Positions 43,023 through 51,937 are shown, counted from the first letter of the stretch. The stretch is 64,000 nucleotides of DNA from JBOGNO01 sp050747245 (GCA_050747245.1 JBOGNO010000002.1:248001-312000), one strand, 5' to 3'. The notes: generated from the sequence alone by a model not told the origin. Translations and numbers: made by a program.

Positions 43023-44087
43023 ATGCGCAAGCTCGGCATTCTAGTCATCTTCCTGGGCTGCGCAGGGGCTGCGTTTGGCATTTGGCTGCACCACGAGCTT
43101 TATTCTTCGTACAAGGGCTACGCCGCGCCATTTGAATTTGTGGACATTCCTCGCGGCACATCGCGCCACGAAATTGCCGAATTGCTTGAGACGCAGGGCG
43201 TGGTCCGCAATGCGCTGGCCTTCGAGCTGTATAGCCGCTGGCATACTCGCCAGACCTTGCAAGCTGGAGAATACGACTTCGATCACCCCATGAACCCGCG
43301 CGAAGTCTTCGGCATGATCGCAGCGGGAAAAATTTATGTTCACGAAGTACAAGTCCTCGAAGGTTGGACTATGTTCGATATTGCCGACGAGCTCGCGCGG
43401 GACGGCTTGTGCTCGCGCGATGATTTTCTGGCGGCCGCGCGCGATCCTTCTCTCGTGCGCGATCTCGCGCCCGATGCGCAGACTCTCGAAGGATACCTCT
43501 TCCCCGCGACGTACGAATTTACGCGCCATACGAGCTGCTCGGAAATCGCCACGGCCATGGTCGAGCATTTCCGCGCCGTGTGGACCAGGATTTCATCGAG
43601 GAATGGAGATGCGCCGGAACAATCCCCCGAAAACGTCGTTTCGCTCGCATCGCTGGTGGAACGCGAAACGCCGCTTGCTTCCGAACGCCCGCTCATCGCC
43701 GGAGTTTTCACGAATCGCATGCGGAAGGGCTTGCCGTTGCAGTGCGATCCCACCGTGCAGTATGCGCTCGCACTCGCTGGCCATCCGGCCCGCAGCATCA
43801 CGGCCGAAGATTTGAAAATCCGTTCTCCCTACAATACCTATTTGCAGCCGGGCCTTCCGCCCGGACCGATTGCCAATCCCGGCGAAGTCGCGCTCGCAGC
43901 GGCATTGGCTCCCGAGAAGACGCAATATTTTTATTTCGTCGCCAACAACGAAGGAGGACATTTTTTCAGCTCCACTCTCGCCGAACATAACCGAAATGTG
44001 GCACGCTATCGTCGCCGGCTTGCAGGACTCCCGGACACGCCCGCTCCGGCCGCTCGGCGGGCAAAGGGCCATCGGAGAAACCAGTGA
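43023..44087 (+). CDS. mltG: Endolytic murein transglycosylase MltG
   Basis: 354 residues. A single N-terminal membrane anchor (GILVIFLGCAGAAFGIWL) and a LysM-like/YceG domain in the periplasm, with the catalytic Glu in VSLASLVERETPLASERPLI and the conserved GLPLQCDPTVQYAL. It cuts nascent peptidoglycan and limits glycan strand length. It follows ruvX by 3 bases and overlaps the next gene by 4 bases (GTGA). Confidence 0.93.
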   Translation: MRKLGILVIFLGCAGAAFGIWLHHELYSSYKGYAAPFEFVDIPRGTSRHEIAELLETQGVVRNALAFELYSRWHTRQTLQAGEYDFDHPMNPREVFGMIAAGKIYVHEVQVLEGWTMFDIADELARDGLCSRDDFLAAARDPSLVRDLAPDAQTLEGYLFPATYEFTRHTSCSEIATAMVEHFRAVWTRISSRNGDAPEQSPENVVSLASLVERETPLASERPLIAGVFTNRMRKGLPLQCDPTVQYALALAGHPARSITAEDLKIRSPYNTYLQPGLPPGPIANPGEVALAAALAPEKTQYFYFVANNEGGHFFSSTLAEHNRNVARYRRRLAGLPDTPAPAARRAKGHRRNQ

Positions 44088-44650
44088 CTTCGCAAGTACA
44101 GCATCCCACGAAAAAAAAGCGGATCCTCGAAATCGCGCGCGGACTGGAAAAAGACCGCTTCACGGCCGCGGAAGTCGAGCAGATCCGCAGGCAGCTGATC
44201 GCGCGCCTCGGCGCCACCGAAGGAAAGACCTCGCCGGATTACATCGTCAGCGTGCTCGAAGAGGCCGGGCTCCCCGTCATCCTCTCCACGCGCGCCGATA
44301 CCCAGGGAAAATACGAGGAGGAATTTCACGACCTCCTGCGTTTCTCCACCCTTGAAGAAGCCGAGATGTGCATCATTCGCCTCGATGAATTGTTTCGAAA
44401 ATTTACGGCCGAGAGTGAACGCGCCGCGGCCGAGCGCGTGCTGGATGTCGCTCGCCTGGGGCGCCGCCGCGCGGAGATGATCGCGCGCAATCACAAAGTC
44501 GCTCCCGACAAACGCGCCGAAAAAGAAGAAGTGGCGCACTGGTTTTCCATCTGGCTGGAAACCCCGGGCGCATTTTTCGATTGGCTCGAAGTTCGCAAGC
44601 AGTCCCCGGAATTCCTTACGCAATTCGGCGCCACTTCTGAGGCCGAATAA
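44084..44650 (+). CDS. Unknown protein encoded in the mltG operon
   Basis: 188 residues, largely helical and charged, with no signal peptide. Features are FTAAEVEQIRRQLIARLG (possible helix-turn-helix), GKYEEEFHDLLRFSTLEEAE and EMIARNHKVAPDKRAEKEE. Starts with GTG overlapping the mltG stop. I know no family name. The tight coupling to ruvX-mltG and to the next gene suggests a housekeeping role in this lineage. Confidence 0.7.
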   Translation: MTSQVQHPTKKKRILEIARGLEKDRFTAAEVEQIRRQLIARLGATEGKTSPDYIVSVLEEAGLPVILSTRADTQGKYEEEFHDLLRFSTLEEAEMCIIRLDELFRKFTAESERAAAERVLDVARLGRRRAEMIARNHKVAPDKRAEKEEVAHWFSIWLETPGAFFDWLEVRKQSPEFLTQFGATSEAE

Positions 44651-45214
44651 ATGCCATCCAGCTATCTGCTGGAGATCGAGCCGCTCGATCTGGGCGAGGA
44701 TGTGCAGGCTGTGGGGCTGGATCTCGCGGAGTTCGACGAGGTTCGCGAGCCTGTTCGCGGCGCGGACGCCGCTGTGATTTGGAGTCGCGTGCTTCCCGCC
44801 GTCGCGGGCCCGGAACTCTGGGCGTTGGATTTTTTCAGCCATCTGGATCGCCTGCGCGAATATTGCCTCCGCCACCAAATCGAATTTCGCGACGCCGCGT
44901 CCCGAACCATCGTGATTCCCTCTCCAGACCCCGCCCCGCTCGCGGCGCTTTTTGAGCAATTCCAGAGAGAGACGTTCGGCGCGCGCGCCGGAGGGCCGCT
45001 TCTCGAAGGCGATGCCGCACTCGAAAACGAGCTTTCACGCCGCGGCGCGGATGCCTATCACGCCGAATTCCGGAAGTATTTCTTCTGCGCGATTTGTGAT
45101 TTTGAGGAAGGCTCGCTTACATTTCTCAGTAAACGCCTGTGGCCTGGAGAAATTCTTCGTCGCGTGCGGCCTGTCCTCACGGGACTGAACGTGGAAGTTC
45201 ATCTCCCCGTTTGA
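44651..45214 (+). CDS. Unknown protein, last gene of the ruvX-mltG operon
   Basis: 187 residues, soluble. It begins immediately after the stop codon of the previous gene (no gap). Pattern: an N-terminal strand (SYLLEIEPLDLGEDVQAV), a helical middle and a C-terminal RPVLTGLNVEVHLPV. No family is recognised. The pair of unknown genes probably acts together, given tight spacing. Confidence 0.7.
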   Translation: MPSSYLLEIEPLDLGEDVQAVGLDLAEFDEVREPVRGADAAVIWSRVLPAVAGPELWALDFFSHLDRLREYCLRHQIEFRDAASRTIVIPSPDPAPLAALFEQFQRETFGARAGGPLLEGDAALENELSRRGADAYHAEFRKYFFCAICDFEEGSLTFLSKRLWPGEILRRVRPVLTGLNVEVHLPV

Positions 45215-45625
45215 ATTCGCGCGCTGCGAACTTTCCCGGTGCCAGCGTCGTCTCCCATGTGCAGGGTCCAGGCTGATCCGTGTGAATCTCAAAAGCGCGG
45301 TTGCAGGATTCGAGGGATTGAAAACGGGACCAGTACTGTGGAAATTGTGGAAAAGTGGTCTTAGGGTGGGAGGCAGCATCCTTTCACCCGAGCCCGCCGA
45401 GAAGTTCACAGCATGCCGGCTGGTCGGTATCTCGCACGCCGCGCTTGATTTATCTCCTAGCTGAGAATACATTCGGCAAGCACGCTTGGCTGGACGTATA
45501 TTTCTAGTCAATCAGGGGTACTAGATATCTTCAATTGGTATAAAAATATTAGTACTTAAGTACTATAACTATCAGTACCACAGATACCTCGATTTGTAAC
45601 GCGCAGATGGAGCCAATCGGGGGTG
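45215..45625. other. AT-rich spacer with a 16-bp palindrome
   Basis: Gap of 411 bases. From about 45500 to 45600 the composition shifts to clearly AT-rich, unlike the surrounding GC-rich genes. It includes the perfect palindrome TAGTACTTAAGTACTA (45550-45565), with related GGTACTAG and AGTACC words nearby. No gene or RNA was recognised. Confidence 0.6.
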
Positions 45626-45925
45626 ATGACCATGGCTCCTTTCGGAATTTGCCGTCGTCTCGGCTGTAAATTTAGGTTTGATTTCTTTGACGATCTTGAT
45701 GAGGTGACGTCCACACCATTAATGCCAAGTAGATGCCCTCTCTGTGGTGCGAAACTGGTTGGTTGGTGTCCCATTTGCATGGCGCCGATATTCCGCGTGC
45801 CCAGCGAGACGGATCCAAGGTGCGAGTACTGCCGTGCGAACCTTTATTTCTTAATATATATGTCAAAGCATCTAACAGGGGCCGTCACGGCAATACACCC
45901 ACACCAAGGAGGCTTGTCGCACTAG
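45626..45925 (+). CDS. Small zinc-ribbon protein
   Basis: About 99 residues. Three CxxC knuckles are clustered: SRCPLCGAKL, GWCPICMAPI and PRCEYCRANL, enough for one or two zinc ribbons, with a further Cys pair spaced earlier (ICRRLGCKF). Such proteins bind nucleic acid or protein partners. No family is recognised. It is preceded by GGGGGTG. Codon choice looks less GC-biased than the flanking operons, so it may be acquired. Confidence 0.55.
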   Translation: MTMAPFGICRRLGCKFRFDFFDDLDEVTSTPLMPSRCPLCGAKLVGWCPICMAPIFRVPSETDPRCEYCRANLYFLIYMSKHLTGAVTAIHPHQGGLSH

Positions 45926-46279
45926 GCTGGGGCGGGGTTTGGCCGGGTGGGTCCCATCCCAGGCTGTGTGCCCGGGTCGTGGGTGGTCGTCGATGCGGCG
46001 ACGTTTCGTTCTGGGCCTGGCGGAGTCGCTTTGCGTTCCAATATAAAACTGTCTGGCGTAACGCTGTCCTTCCCCAGTTCCGTATCTTGTTATAAAACAA
46101 GAGTAAAATTCGCTCCTCAGCTTTGGAGTCCAGATTGCACCGCAGCGTTTGCCTTGAGTTAAATAACTCGCGTGATGGTTCTGACTGAAAACCAAGGCTC
46201 GGCCAAACCCAGGCCCAACAGGTGACAGTTGCCGCGTGGATTCACTGTTGGCAACAGCGGATGACCTGAGGAGGGGGAG
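45926..46279. other. Non-coding spacer
   Basis: 354 bases without a convincing gene. It contains the palindrome GAGTTAAATAACTC (46156-46169). A GAGGAGGGGGAG ribosome-binding site for the following gene sits at 46268-46279. Confidence 0.5.
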
Positions 46280-46906
46280 ATGGGGAGTCGAAATGCTTTA
46301 GTGCTCGCTGCGCTATGCTTGCCTCTCTTGTGTTCTGGCAACGCCATGGGGCAGGGGCTAGCGGGAGTGAATAACAAGTCAGGAAAGGTGGCCGGGGCTG
46401 TGCCGCACACGGCATCGGAACCGTCCGAGCCCAACCCTGGGGGCCGAATCCTGATTCATCCGAAAAGGGAGAATCCCGTTACGGGACTGTTTTCGAGAGT
46501 CGTTCTGTTCGTCGGAACGCACAAGGAGCTCCTAGGACAGCAGGCGGCGTACTGGGTGACCTCAGCCATGGACGTTCACTCTTCCCTCGCGGTTGAGCGG
46601 CGCTGCCCCTCATGCCGGGAGACAAACCACTTCCTGCCGGGTCGTCCCTCCGCCCCTGCGTTATGGAGCGTCAAAGCCGGGTTCGGCATCTTTCACTTTA
46701 CCATCGGTGTGCTGAGCCCGAAATGGATCGCCGAGGACAAGCGCGACAACAATCTCGATTGGAGTGACAAGTTGTTGGACTGGTCTCCGCGATTAATATG
46801 CGCGGAGTTCGTGGGATTAAATATTAAAGACTACAGGGATAATCAGCGCGTCGGCGCTACACCGCTGTCCCGCAGCGAGATATGCAAGTCCGGGATATGT
46901 CGCTGA
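46280..46906 (+). CDS. Secreted/membrane protein of unknown function
   Basis: 208 residues with a signal peptide (SRNALVLAALCLPLLCSGNA). The mature part has a motif that seems characteristic: MDVHSSLAVERRCPSCRETN followed by a hydrophobic stretch (LWSVKAGFGIFHFTIGVL). The CPSC pair may bind metal or form a disulfide. Unknown family. The start is well supported by the strong GAGGAGGGGGAG site. It lies in the atypical 45-49 kb region. Confidence 0.65.
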   Translation: MGSRNALVLAALCLPLLCSGNAMGQGLAGVNNKSGKVAGAVPHTASEPSEPNPGGRILIHPKRENPVTGLFSRVVLFVGTHKELLGQQAAYWVTSAMDVHSSLAVERRCPSCRETNHFLPGRPSAPALWSVKAGFGIFHFTIGVLSPKWIAEDKRDNNLDWSDKLLDWSPRLICAEFVGLNIKDYRDNQRVGATPLSRSEICKSGICR

Positions 46907-47181
46907 TTTTGAGGAGAGCATCTGACGCCGGGCTCATGCGTCACGCTTTTTCCGTGGTGGGCGGTGGTCGGCGCAATGGTTTCTTTCTCAGAGTCAATAC
47001 TCGCCCCGGCCCGCGCGATGGCAAATTGCCCTGCTTCGCCTTCCTCCGCCGCGGCGTGGAATTCCAATCCGGGACGCGCGAGGCACTGGCTGATTTCGTT
47101 TTGAGACGGGTTGAGGACTTTCCATCTTGCTTAGATGCCTTATCTCTTTGTGTGTCAGCAGTAAACTACGAATCGCTCTAA
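46882..47181 (+). CDS. Doubtful small ORF
   Basis: 99 codons overlapping the last 25 bases of the previous gene. No recognisable domain, and ribosome-binding sequence is poor. The third-position GC is moderately high, which is the only support. It may not be a gene. Confidence 0.2.
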   Translation: MQVRDMSLILRRASDAGLMRHAFSVVGGGRRNGFFLRVNTRPGPRDGKLPCFAFLRRGVEFQSGTREALADFVLRRVEDFPSCLDALSLCVSAVNYESL

Positions 47182-47329
47182 ACGGCTAGCGAATTGCCCA
47201 GCATCACTTGCCCCTCCTGAGAACTTGACTCTGTTTCTCGCTCAAGTCGGTTTCGATAGTTCGCCCAAGCGGAAGGACACGGCGCGAAGGTTCGAGCGGC
47301 CTTAATTGCGCGTGGATTCAACCAGTCTG
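46907..47329. other. Spacer before the protease gene
   Basis: 423 bases covered only by the doubtful ORF at 46882-47181. No promoter, repeat or RNA was recognised. Confidence 0.4.
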
Positions 47330-49021
47330 ATGTGTTCGAAGCCACAACAGAAGCAAGCTTCCGCGTGGGGAAAATTTAGTGGCGTCTGCCCCTTGATTCG
47401 ATACCTCGCGCTTTTATCGCTACTTGTGCCCCGCATCGTAATGGCGCAGCAAAACGCCAACCAGGCTTTTCAGCCAGAAAACGTCGTGATGAGACTTCAA
47501 AAATCCACAATCTTCCCGTTCATCCGATTCACTCGACTTACAACGGCCGGAACTGGCTGGTGTCTCGACCCGGGATGCGGCTTCGTAGTCAGCAACTACC
47601 ATGTCGCCGTGGCCCTGGGATCTGCGCCCAAGATTTACGGCGAAAAAGTGCTCGGCGTGCAGCTAGCCAGCAGCCCCACGGACGACGGGGCGGTGTGGAT
47701 GCCGAGCGTCCTCCGCCCCATGAGGTACTCGCCGATTCGGGACATCGCCATCTTTCAGTTGGACCAGCAATTGGCGCGTAAGGGCATGCACGGCATCCCA
47801 TTTTCTATCCATCATCTTCAAACGGGTGAACGCGTAACTATTTATGCTTACCCGAAGGGCGAGAGCCTCATAAAAATCTCCGGCACGTTCACGGGGGAAG
47901 TGAACGGGGGGGTTCTAGATTTCAGAGTGGGGGAGTCTGCTGACGGGAGAATTCTTAGAGGGGGGACGAGCGGCGGGCTTGTAATTAACCAGAAAAATCA
48001 GGCTGTTGGCCTGCTCTTCGGTGTTGGCAAGGATCGAGCAACCGCAGTGCCGATATGGTCTCTCGCGGATTTCGTGAAAAGCATTCGACCGCGACTGTAC
48101 GCTGAGCTTTTCCCCGAGGGGGTGGACCGACCTGACGCGCCCGTAGGACTGAGCGCCAGCGCCGAGCCGAGGTCTGTTGACCAAGACTCCGAAGCGGCGG
48201 CAGGGGGCATGAATCCAAAATCAGTGCTGCCGGACACCTACCTACGATATGAATTCGACAAATTCATTCCTCCTTTCCCACGCTCAAAGGTTCTTGTTCT
48301 CGCACACAGAACTGAGGAAGCACCCGAAATACAGACGCTTCGCAAGAAAGCCCAGCTGATGGCCGATGGAATGAACAATTTCATTGCACTTCAAATCGCA
48401 ACATTTGGCGGTGATAACGTGCATACAGTTGTTTCGCGAGTTGAAACTAGGGTGGTGTACGGGAAACTGACGTTCCAACGATGGCCGGATGGCACAGTAG
48501 AAACCGGTGAATCTGTGAATCCAGCACCAATGGGAATAATGCTCGGAGACGAATGGAAGGGTCTCCCTTACACTGTCGGAACCGCGCTGCGGTTGAAAAT
48601 TCAGGAAGGCCCCGACCGTCAAATAAGGGGCTACCGAGTAAGAGTTTTTCAGTATGAAGGAACTCGAGAAGATCGCGCGTGCATATGTTCCTCCGATGGT
48701 TATTTCATACTATTTCATCGACGCTGGACGGGGGCGGTTGCGTGCCATGGCGAAGTATGGACGGACGAAAATTTCAACATTCTCCGCATCCGAGAACAGG
48801 ATTCAGAATTTCCAGAAAGTAAAACCTTTATGAGAGAACTCCATCTTTCCGTCATCTATGGCTGGTATGAGGGGCCGGAGGGCGAGCGTCAATTGGTCCC
48901 CACTAGTATTCTTGAGCAATCAAAAGTCGACGATGGCCATGTGTACTGGTATCGCGGAGATTTTGCGCACTATCATATGTTTACTTCCAGCGTAAAGCTG
49001 ATCCCAAAGCGCTCCAAATAA
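47330..49021 (+). CDS. Secreted trypsin-like serine protease with an unknown C-terminal domain
   Basis: About 563 residues. A hydrophobic signal segment (YLALLSLLVPRIVMAQQ) precedes an S1/HtrA-like protease domain. Catalytic His is in VVSNYHVAVAL, Asp in PIRDIAIFQLD and Ser in LRGGTSGGLVIN, all in the correct order. Roughly residues 320-563 form a separate domain with beta-rich segments (VETRVVYGKLTFQRWPDG, YRVRVFQYEGTREDRAC, FNILRIREQDSEFPESK) of unknown type. There is no PDZ domain. The start is uncertain: TTG 47306 and GTG 47312 are upstream in frame. Confidence 0.72.
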   Translation: MCSKPQQKQASAWGKFSGVCPLIRYLALLSLLVPRIVMAQQNANQAFQPENVVMRLQKSTIFPFIRFTRLTTAGTGWCLDPGCGFVVSNYHVAVALGSAPKIYGEKVLGVQLASSPTDDGAVWMPSVLRPMRYSPIRDIAIFQLDQQLARKGMHGIPFSIHHLQTGERVTIYAYPKGESLIKISGTFTGEVNGGVLDFRVGESADGRILRGGTSGGLVINQKNQAVGLLFGVGKDRATAVPIWSLADFVKSIRPRLYAELFPEGVDRPDAPVGLSASAEPRSVDQDSEAAAGGMNPKSVLPDTYLRYEFDKFIPPFPRSKVLVLAHRTEEAPEIQTLRKKAQLMADGMNNFIALQIATFGGDNVHTVVSRVETRVVYGKLTFQRWPDGTVETGESVNPAPMGIMLGDEWKGLPYTVGTALRLKIQEGPDRQIRGYRVRVFQYEGTREDRACICSSDGYFILFHRRWTGAVACHGEVWTDENFNILRIREQDSEFPESKTFMRELHLSVIYGWYEGPEGERQLVPTSILEQSKVDDGHVYWYRGDFAHYHMFTSSVKLIPKRSK

Positions 49022-49044
49022 CCCCTGACTCTGAGGGCCGGTGG

Positions 49045-49737
49045 TTATTGCGGGCTGAACGGGCTGATGACGCCCGGAGCCTTCGGTTCGTGTACAGCTA
49101 TTATTGCCGCGGCCACGCCGGTGCCCACTATGATTACCACGCCGGTGAGCACGATCAGCCCTCCCTTGCGGTTGCGCTTGCCGCCCCCTCGCGTTTCGTC
49201 GTCGTTCGTATCCGGCACCAGTTTCACATCCATCGCCGTGCCTTCCGCGAGCGCCACGCTTTTTCCATCGTGGCTGGTGGTCAGCACCATAGTGCCTTTT
49301 TCGGAACCGACGCGCGCTGCGTTCGGGCTGCTGATCACAATGTATCCCACGCCCGCGGTCCCTGCCGCCGCGCCAAACGTGGCATCTCCCAGCAGAGCTT
49401 GCATCGGCAGCTTCGCAGTGCTGCGAAAACGCGCCGCGCCGTGCGCGATGGAAAACATCACGGCACCACCCTCGTCCGCTGGGAGGATTTCGATGTTGCT
49501 GTTCTGTCCCAAGAATAATTGCGCGCCGCCGGCGAAAGTAATCAGCGCTTGGCCGCTGGCGCCCACGGTGACGGTATCACCGGGAAAGACAGAAGTGCCG
49601 GGAGCCAGCGGAACGCCGCGCACAGCGGCAGCGATGCTCGATTGCACCGTGCCGACAGAGGCTGATCCAGGAAGGGCATAGAGAGGAATGGCGAGTACCA
49701 GAATTACCAGTACACTGAGCATTTTGCTGCGAATCAT
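49045..49737 (-). CDS. FecR-like domain protein with signal peptide and C-terminal membrane helix
   Basis: 230 residues. Signal peptide (SKMLSVLVILVLAIPLYALPG), then a FecR-type segment with GVPLAPGTSVFPGDTVTVG, GQALITFAGGAQLFLGQNS and NIEILP strands. A basic GKRNRKGG stretch and a hydrophobic helix (IVLTGVVIIVGTGVAAAIIAV) end it. FecR-like domains outside iron signalling are common in this phylum, with unknown ligand. It has an AGGAGGT site and the promoter at 49798-49825. Confidence 0.75.
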   Translation of the reverse strand: MIRSKMLSVLVILVLAIPLYALPGSASVGTVQSSIAAAVRGVPLAPGTSVFPGDTVTVGASGQALITFAGGAQLFLGQNSNIEILPADEGGAVMFSIAHGAARFRSTAKLPMQALLGDATFGAAAGTAGVGYIVISSPNAARVGSEKGTMVLTTSHDGKSVALAEGTAMDVKLVPDTNDDETRGGGKRNRKGGLIVLTGVVIIVGTGVAAAIIAVHEPKAPGVISPFSPQ

Positions 49738-49797
49738 GGAGTATACCTCCTAAATCTTTGCCATGCAGCAGCTTCCTGCTGTTGTCACTTCGGGCAC

Positions 49798-49825
49798 ATC
49801 GTAGCAACAAATCTCGGATTGTCAA
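49798..49825 (-). promoter_or_regulatory. Promoter of the FecR-like gene
   Basis: On the minus strand TTGACA (49825-49820), 16-base spacer, TACGAT (49803-49798). Start of transcription would fall near 49791, giving a leader of about 54 nt before the ATG at 49737. Confidence 0.6.
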
Positions 49826-50025
49826 GCTGCATTGGCCCTCCAACAGAATCTTGACCTAAATCCCCGGCGCCACCTTCGATTGATTTCCATTTCACGCGCC
49901 CTGAATTCGACCACAAATTGCTGCGATTCGGCTCGATTCCATCCTGACAAATCGCTTTCCGCGAGAGAGAGTTGTCTGGTAGCATGATCGTTCGCGAATC
50001 GCAGAACTTTTTCGCAGGAGCGTTC

Positions 50026-50217
50026 ATGGCAATGGCATGTGAAATCTGCGGCAAGAAGCCGCGCTTCGGTAACACCATCAGTCACGCGAACAATGTGCGC
50101 CGCCGCCGCTGGAATCCCAATCTGCGTCGCGTAAAGGCGGTGATTCAGGGTGTCCAGAAGCACGTCCGCGTTTGTACGGCCTGCATCCATGCCGGCCGCG
50201 TTCGAAAAGCTGCTTGA
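50026..50217 (+). CDS. rpmB: 50S ribosomal protein L28
   Basis: 63 residues, normal for the zinc-binding form. The CEICGKKPRFGNTISHANN start and RRRWNPNLRRVK are the family signature. The two CxxC pairs (CEIC and CTAC) form a Zn site, so this is the C+ paralogue type that is replaced under zinc limitation in some bacteria. GCAGGAG sits 5 bases before the ATG at 50026. Confidence 0.95.
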   Translation: MAMACEICGKKPRFGNTISHANNVRRRRWNPNLRRVKAVIQGVQKHVRVCTACIHAGRVRKAA

Positions 50218-50254
50218 ATCCCCGCCTCAGACTGCGCAGGGAAGGAGCCATCGC

Positions 50255-51304
50255 TTGAAAAGTTTTGCCCGCGTGGCTGCCATGCTGGCGGTGTGTGCGC
50301 TAGCAGTTTCCTGCCAGCGACAGGAAGCGCCCGGCCCGGACGTCTGGGCGGTCGTCAACGGCAAGGAAATTCGCCGGCAGGAGGTGGAAAAATATTATCG
50401 CAGCCGCGTAAACACGGAGGGACAGCAGCCGTCGCAGGAAGAAGCACTCACCCTCGAGCTCTCGATCCTGGACGAACTCACCACCCAGGAAATCCTCTAC
50501 GAGCGCGCCACCAAGCTCAATCTCTTGGCCACCGACGGCGAAGTCGAAGACAAATTCCGGGAATCGAAGAGCCCCTATACTGACGAAGAATTTCAAAAGA
50601 AGCTCAATGAGGGCGGGCTGAGCGTGGATGACTTGAAAAACGATATTCGCCGCCAGCTCTCCATCCAGAAGCTGCTCAACCGTGAAGTCTTTTCCAAAAT
50701 TTCGATCACCGATCAGGATCTCTCGGACTTCTACAATCACAATCAGGCGCAGTTCAATCTTGCCGAAACGCAATACCATCTCGCGGAAATTGTTGTCACG
50801 CCTCGGCCGGACCCGCAAATCGTGAATCGCAAGAACGACGATGCCAAAAATGAGACGGAAGCCCGGCAGAAACTGCAAATGCTCGAAGCAAGGATTGGCG
50901 AGGGCGCCGATTTCACTCAGTTGGCGATGGATTATTCCGAGGACCCCACCGCTTCAATCGGCGGCGATCTGGGATTTGTGCCCGAATCGTCCCTCAGCGT
51001 TCCAGATCCTCAGCTAAAAAGCGTGGTTCTCGCGCTTCAGCCGGGCGCAACCAGCAAACCGATTTTGTCGCACGGCAGCTACTACATCCTAAAACTCCTC
51101 GCTAAGGAGCCTGCCGGACACAAGCTTCTTTCCGATCCCCAAACGCAGCAGATTGTCCGCACCACGCTGCGCAACCGAAAAGAGCAGCTCTTGCGCGCTT
51201 CCTACATTGCCATCGCTCGCAACGAATCTCAGGTCACGAATTATCTCGCGCGCTTCATCCTCGAATCGAACGGCAAGCTTCCGCCCATCCCCTCCCCAAA
51301 ATAA
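50255..51304 (+). CDS. Parvulin-type peptidyl-prolyl isomerase lipoprotein (SurA/PrsA-like)
   Basis: About 349 residues. A lipobox ends the signal (LAVCALAVSC), followed by a SurA N-like helical chaperone region, a parvulin domain (HLAEIVVTPRPDPQ, FTQLAMDYSEDPTASIGGDLGFV, PILSHGSYYILKLL) and a short tail. It folds secreted proteins in the periplasm. Start chosen is a TTG at 50255 with AAGGAG 7 bases upstream. It follows rpmB by 37 bases. Confidence 0.88.
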   Translation: MKSFARVAAMLAVCALAVSCQRQEAPGPDVWAVVNGKEIRRQEVEKYYRSRVNTEGQQPSQEEALTLELSILDELTTQEILYERATKLNLLATDGEVEDKFRESKSPYTDEEFQKKLNEGGLSVDDLKNDIRRQLSIQKLLNREVFSKISITDQDLSDFYNHNQAQFNLAETQYHLAEIVVTPRPDPQIVNRKNDDAKNETEARQKLQMLEARIGEGADFTQLAMDYSEDPTASIGGDLGFVPESSLSVPDPQLKSVVLALQPGATSKPILSHGSYYILKLLAKEPAGHKLLSDPQTQQIVRTTLRNRKEQLLRASYIAIARNESQVTNYLARFILESNGKLPPIPSPK

Positions 51305-51372
51305 TTTTGTTTCGGACAGCTCTGCGGGATCAAGGAGGTGCCTTTTCTCCGGGCCGCGATGCCATCTTACTT

Positions 51373-51414
51373 GTCATTCAGAGGCCCGTTGCCTTGCATC
51401 GGGGCGAAGAATCT
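51373..51414. repeat. CATTC(T/A)GAG...GAAGAATCTC repeat
   Basis: Element of about 40 bases, bounded by GTCATTCAGAG and CGAAGAATCTC. Same family as 30441, 51658 and 51897. Confidence 0.8.
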
Positions 51415-51657
51415 CCGATTAAACTCTTCGTTCCCCTTCCACTGCTTTTGCCTTTGCCTTCTTTGAAATTTCAAATTTCAAATTTGCGATTCTTGGTCTT
51501 CGGCCGAGTCACCCGTCCCTCGCGTCTCAAAGCTCTTGGTGTCATCCCGAGGTCGCCGCGGCGACAGGGATCTGCTTCTCGCCTCCTGTAGCGGCCGCCT
51601 GGAATTTACCCCGACGCATCTCGTCGGGGCGGCGTTGTCGCGCCGCCTTCTTTGAAT

Positions 51658-51697
51658 GTCATTCTGAGTCCGCCTGGGCGGACGAAGAATCTCTCCC
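51658..51697. repeat. CATTCTGAG...GAAGAATCTC repeat
   Basis: About 40 bases, with an internal hairpin TCCGCC-tg-GGCGGA and boundaries GTCATTCTGAG and CGAAGAATCTCTCC. Confidence 0.85.
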
Positions 51698-51896
51698 CCA
51701 TAACGCCCAGTGGACCCCATTTCTGGAGTGCGGCGGCTCGACGCCGCTTTTCTTTTCGGTAGCCTTCGGAGTACGGCGCGTTGTTTGCGTCCCGAATGGT
51801 TTTACGGGACCGCTGGACGCCGCTTTGCCTTACTCTCGCCGTCTGCACCCCGACGCTCCCTGTCGGGGCGGCGTTGTCGGGCCGCTTTCTTTGACT

Positions 51897-51937
51897 GTCA
51901 TTCTGAGCCCGCCGCGGCGGGCGAAGAATCTCTCCCC
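51897..51937. repeat. CATTCTGAG...GAAGAATCTC repeat
   Basis: About 40 bases, with hairpin GCCCGCC-gc-GGCGGGC between the usual boundaries. The stem sequence differs from the element at 51658 while the arms match, as expected for a structure under selection. Confidence 0.85.

Noticed and set aside
45281..45330. Possible tRNA T-arm (GGTTGCAGGATTCGAGGG)
   Set aside because: Neither an acceptor stem nor an anticodon arm can be formed around it.
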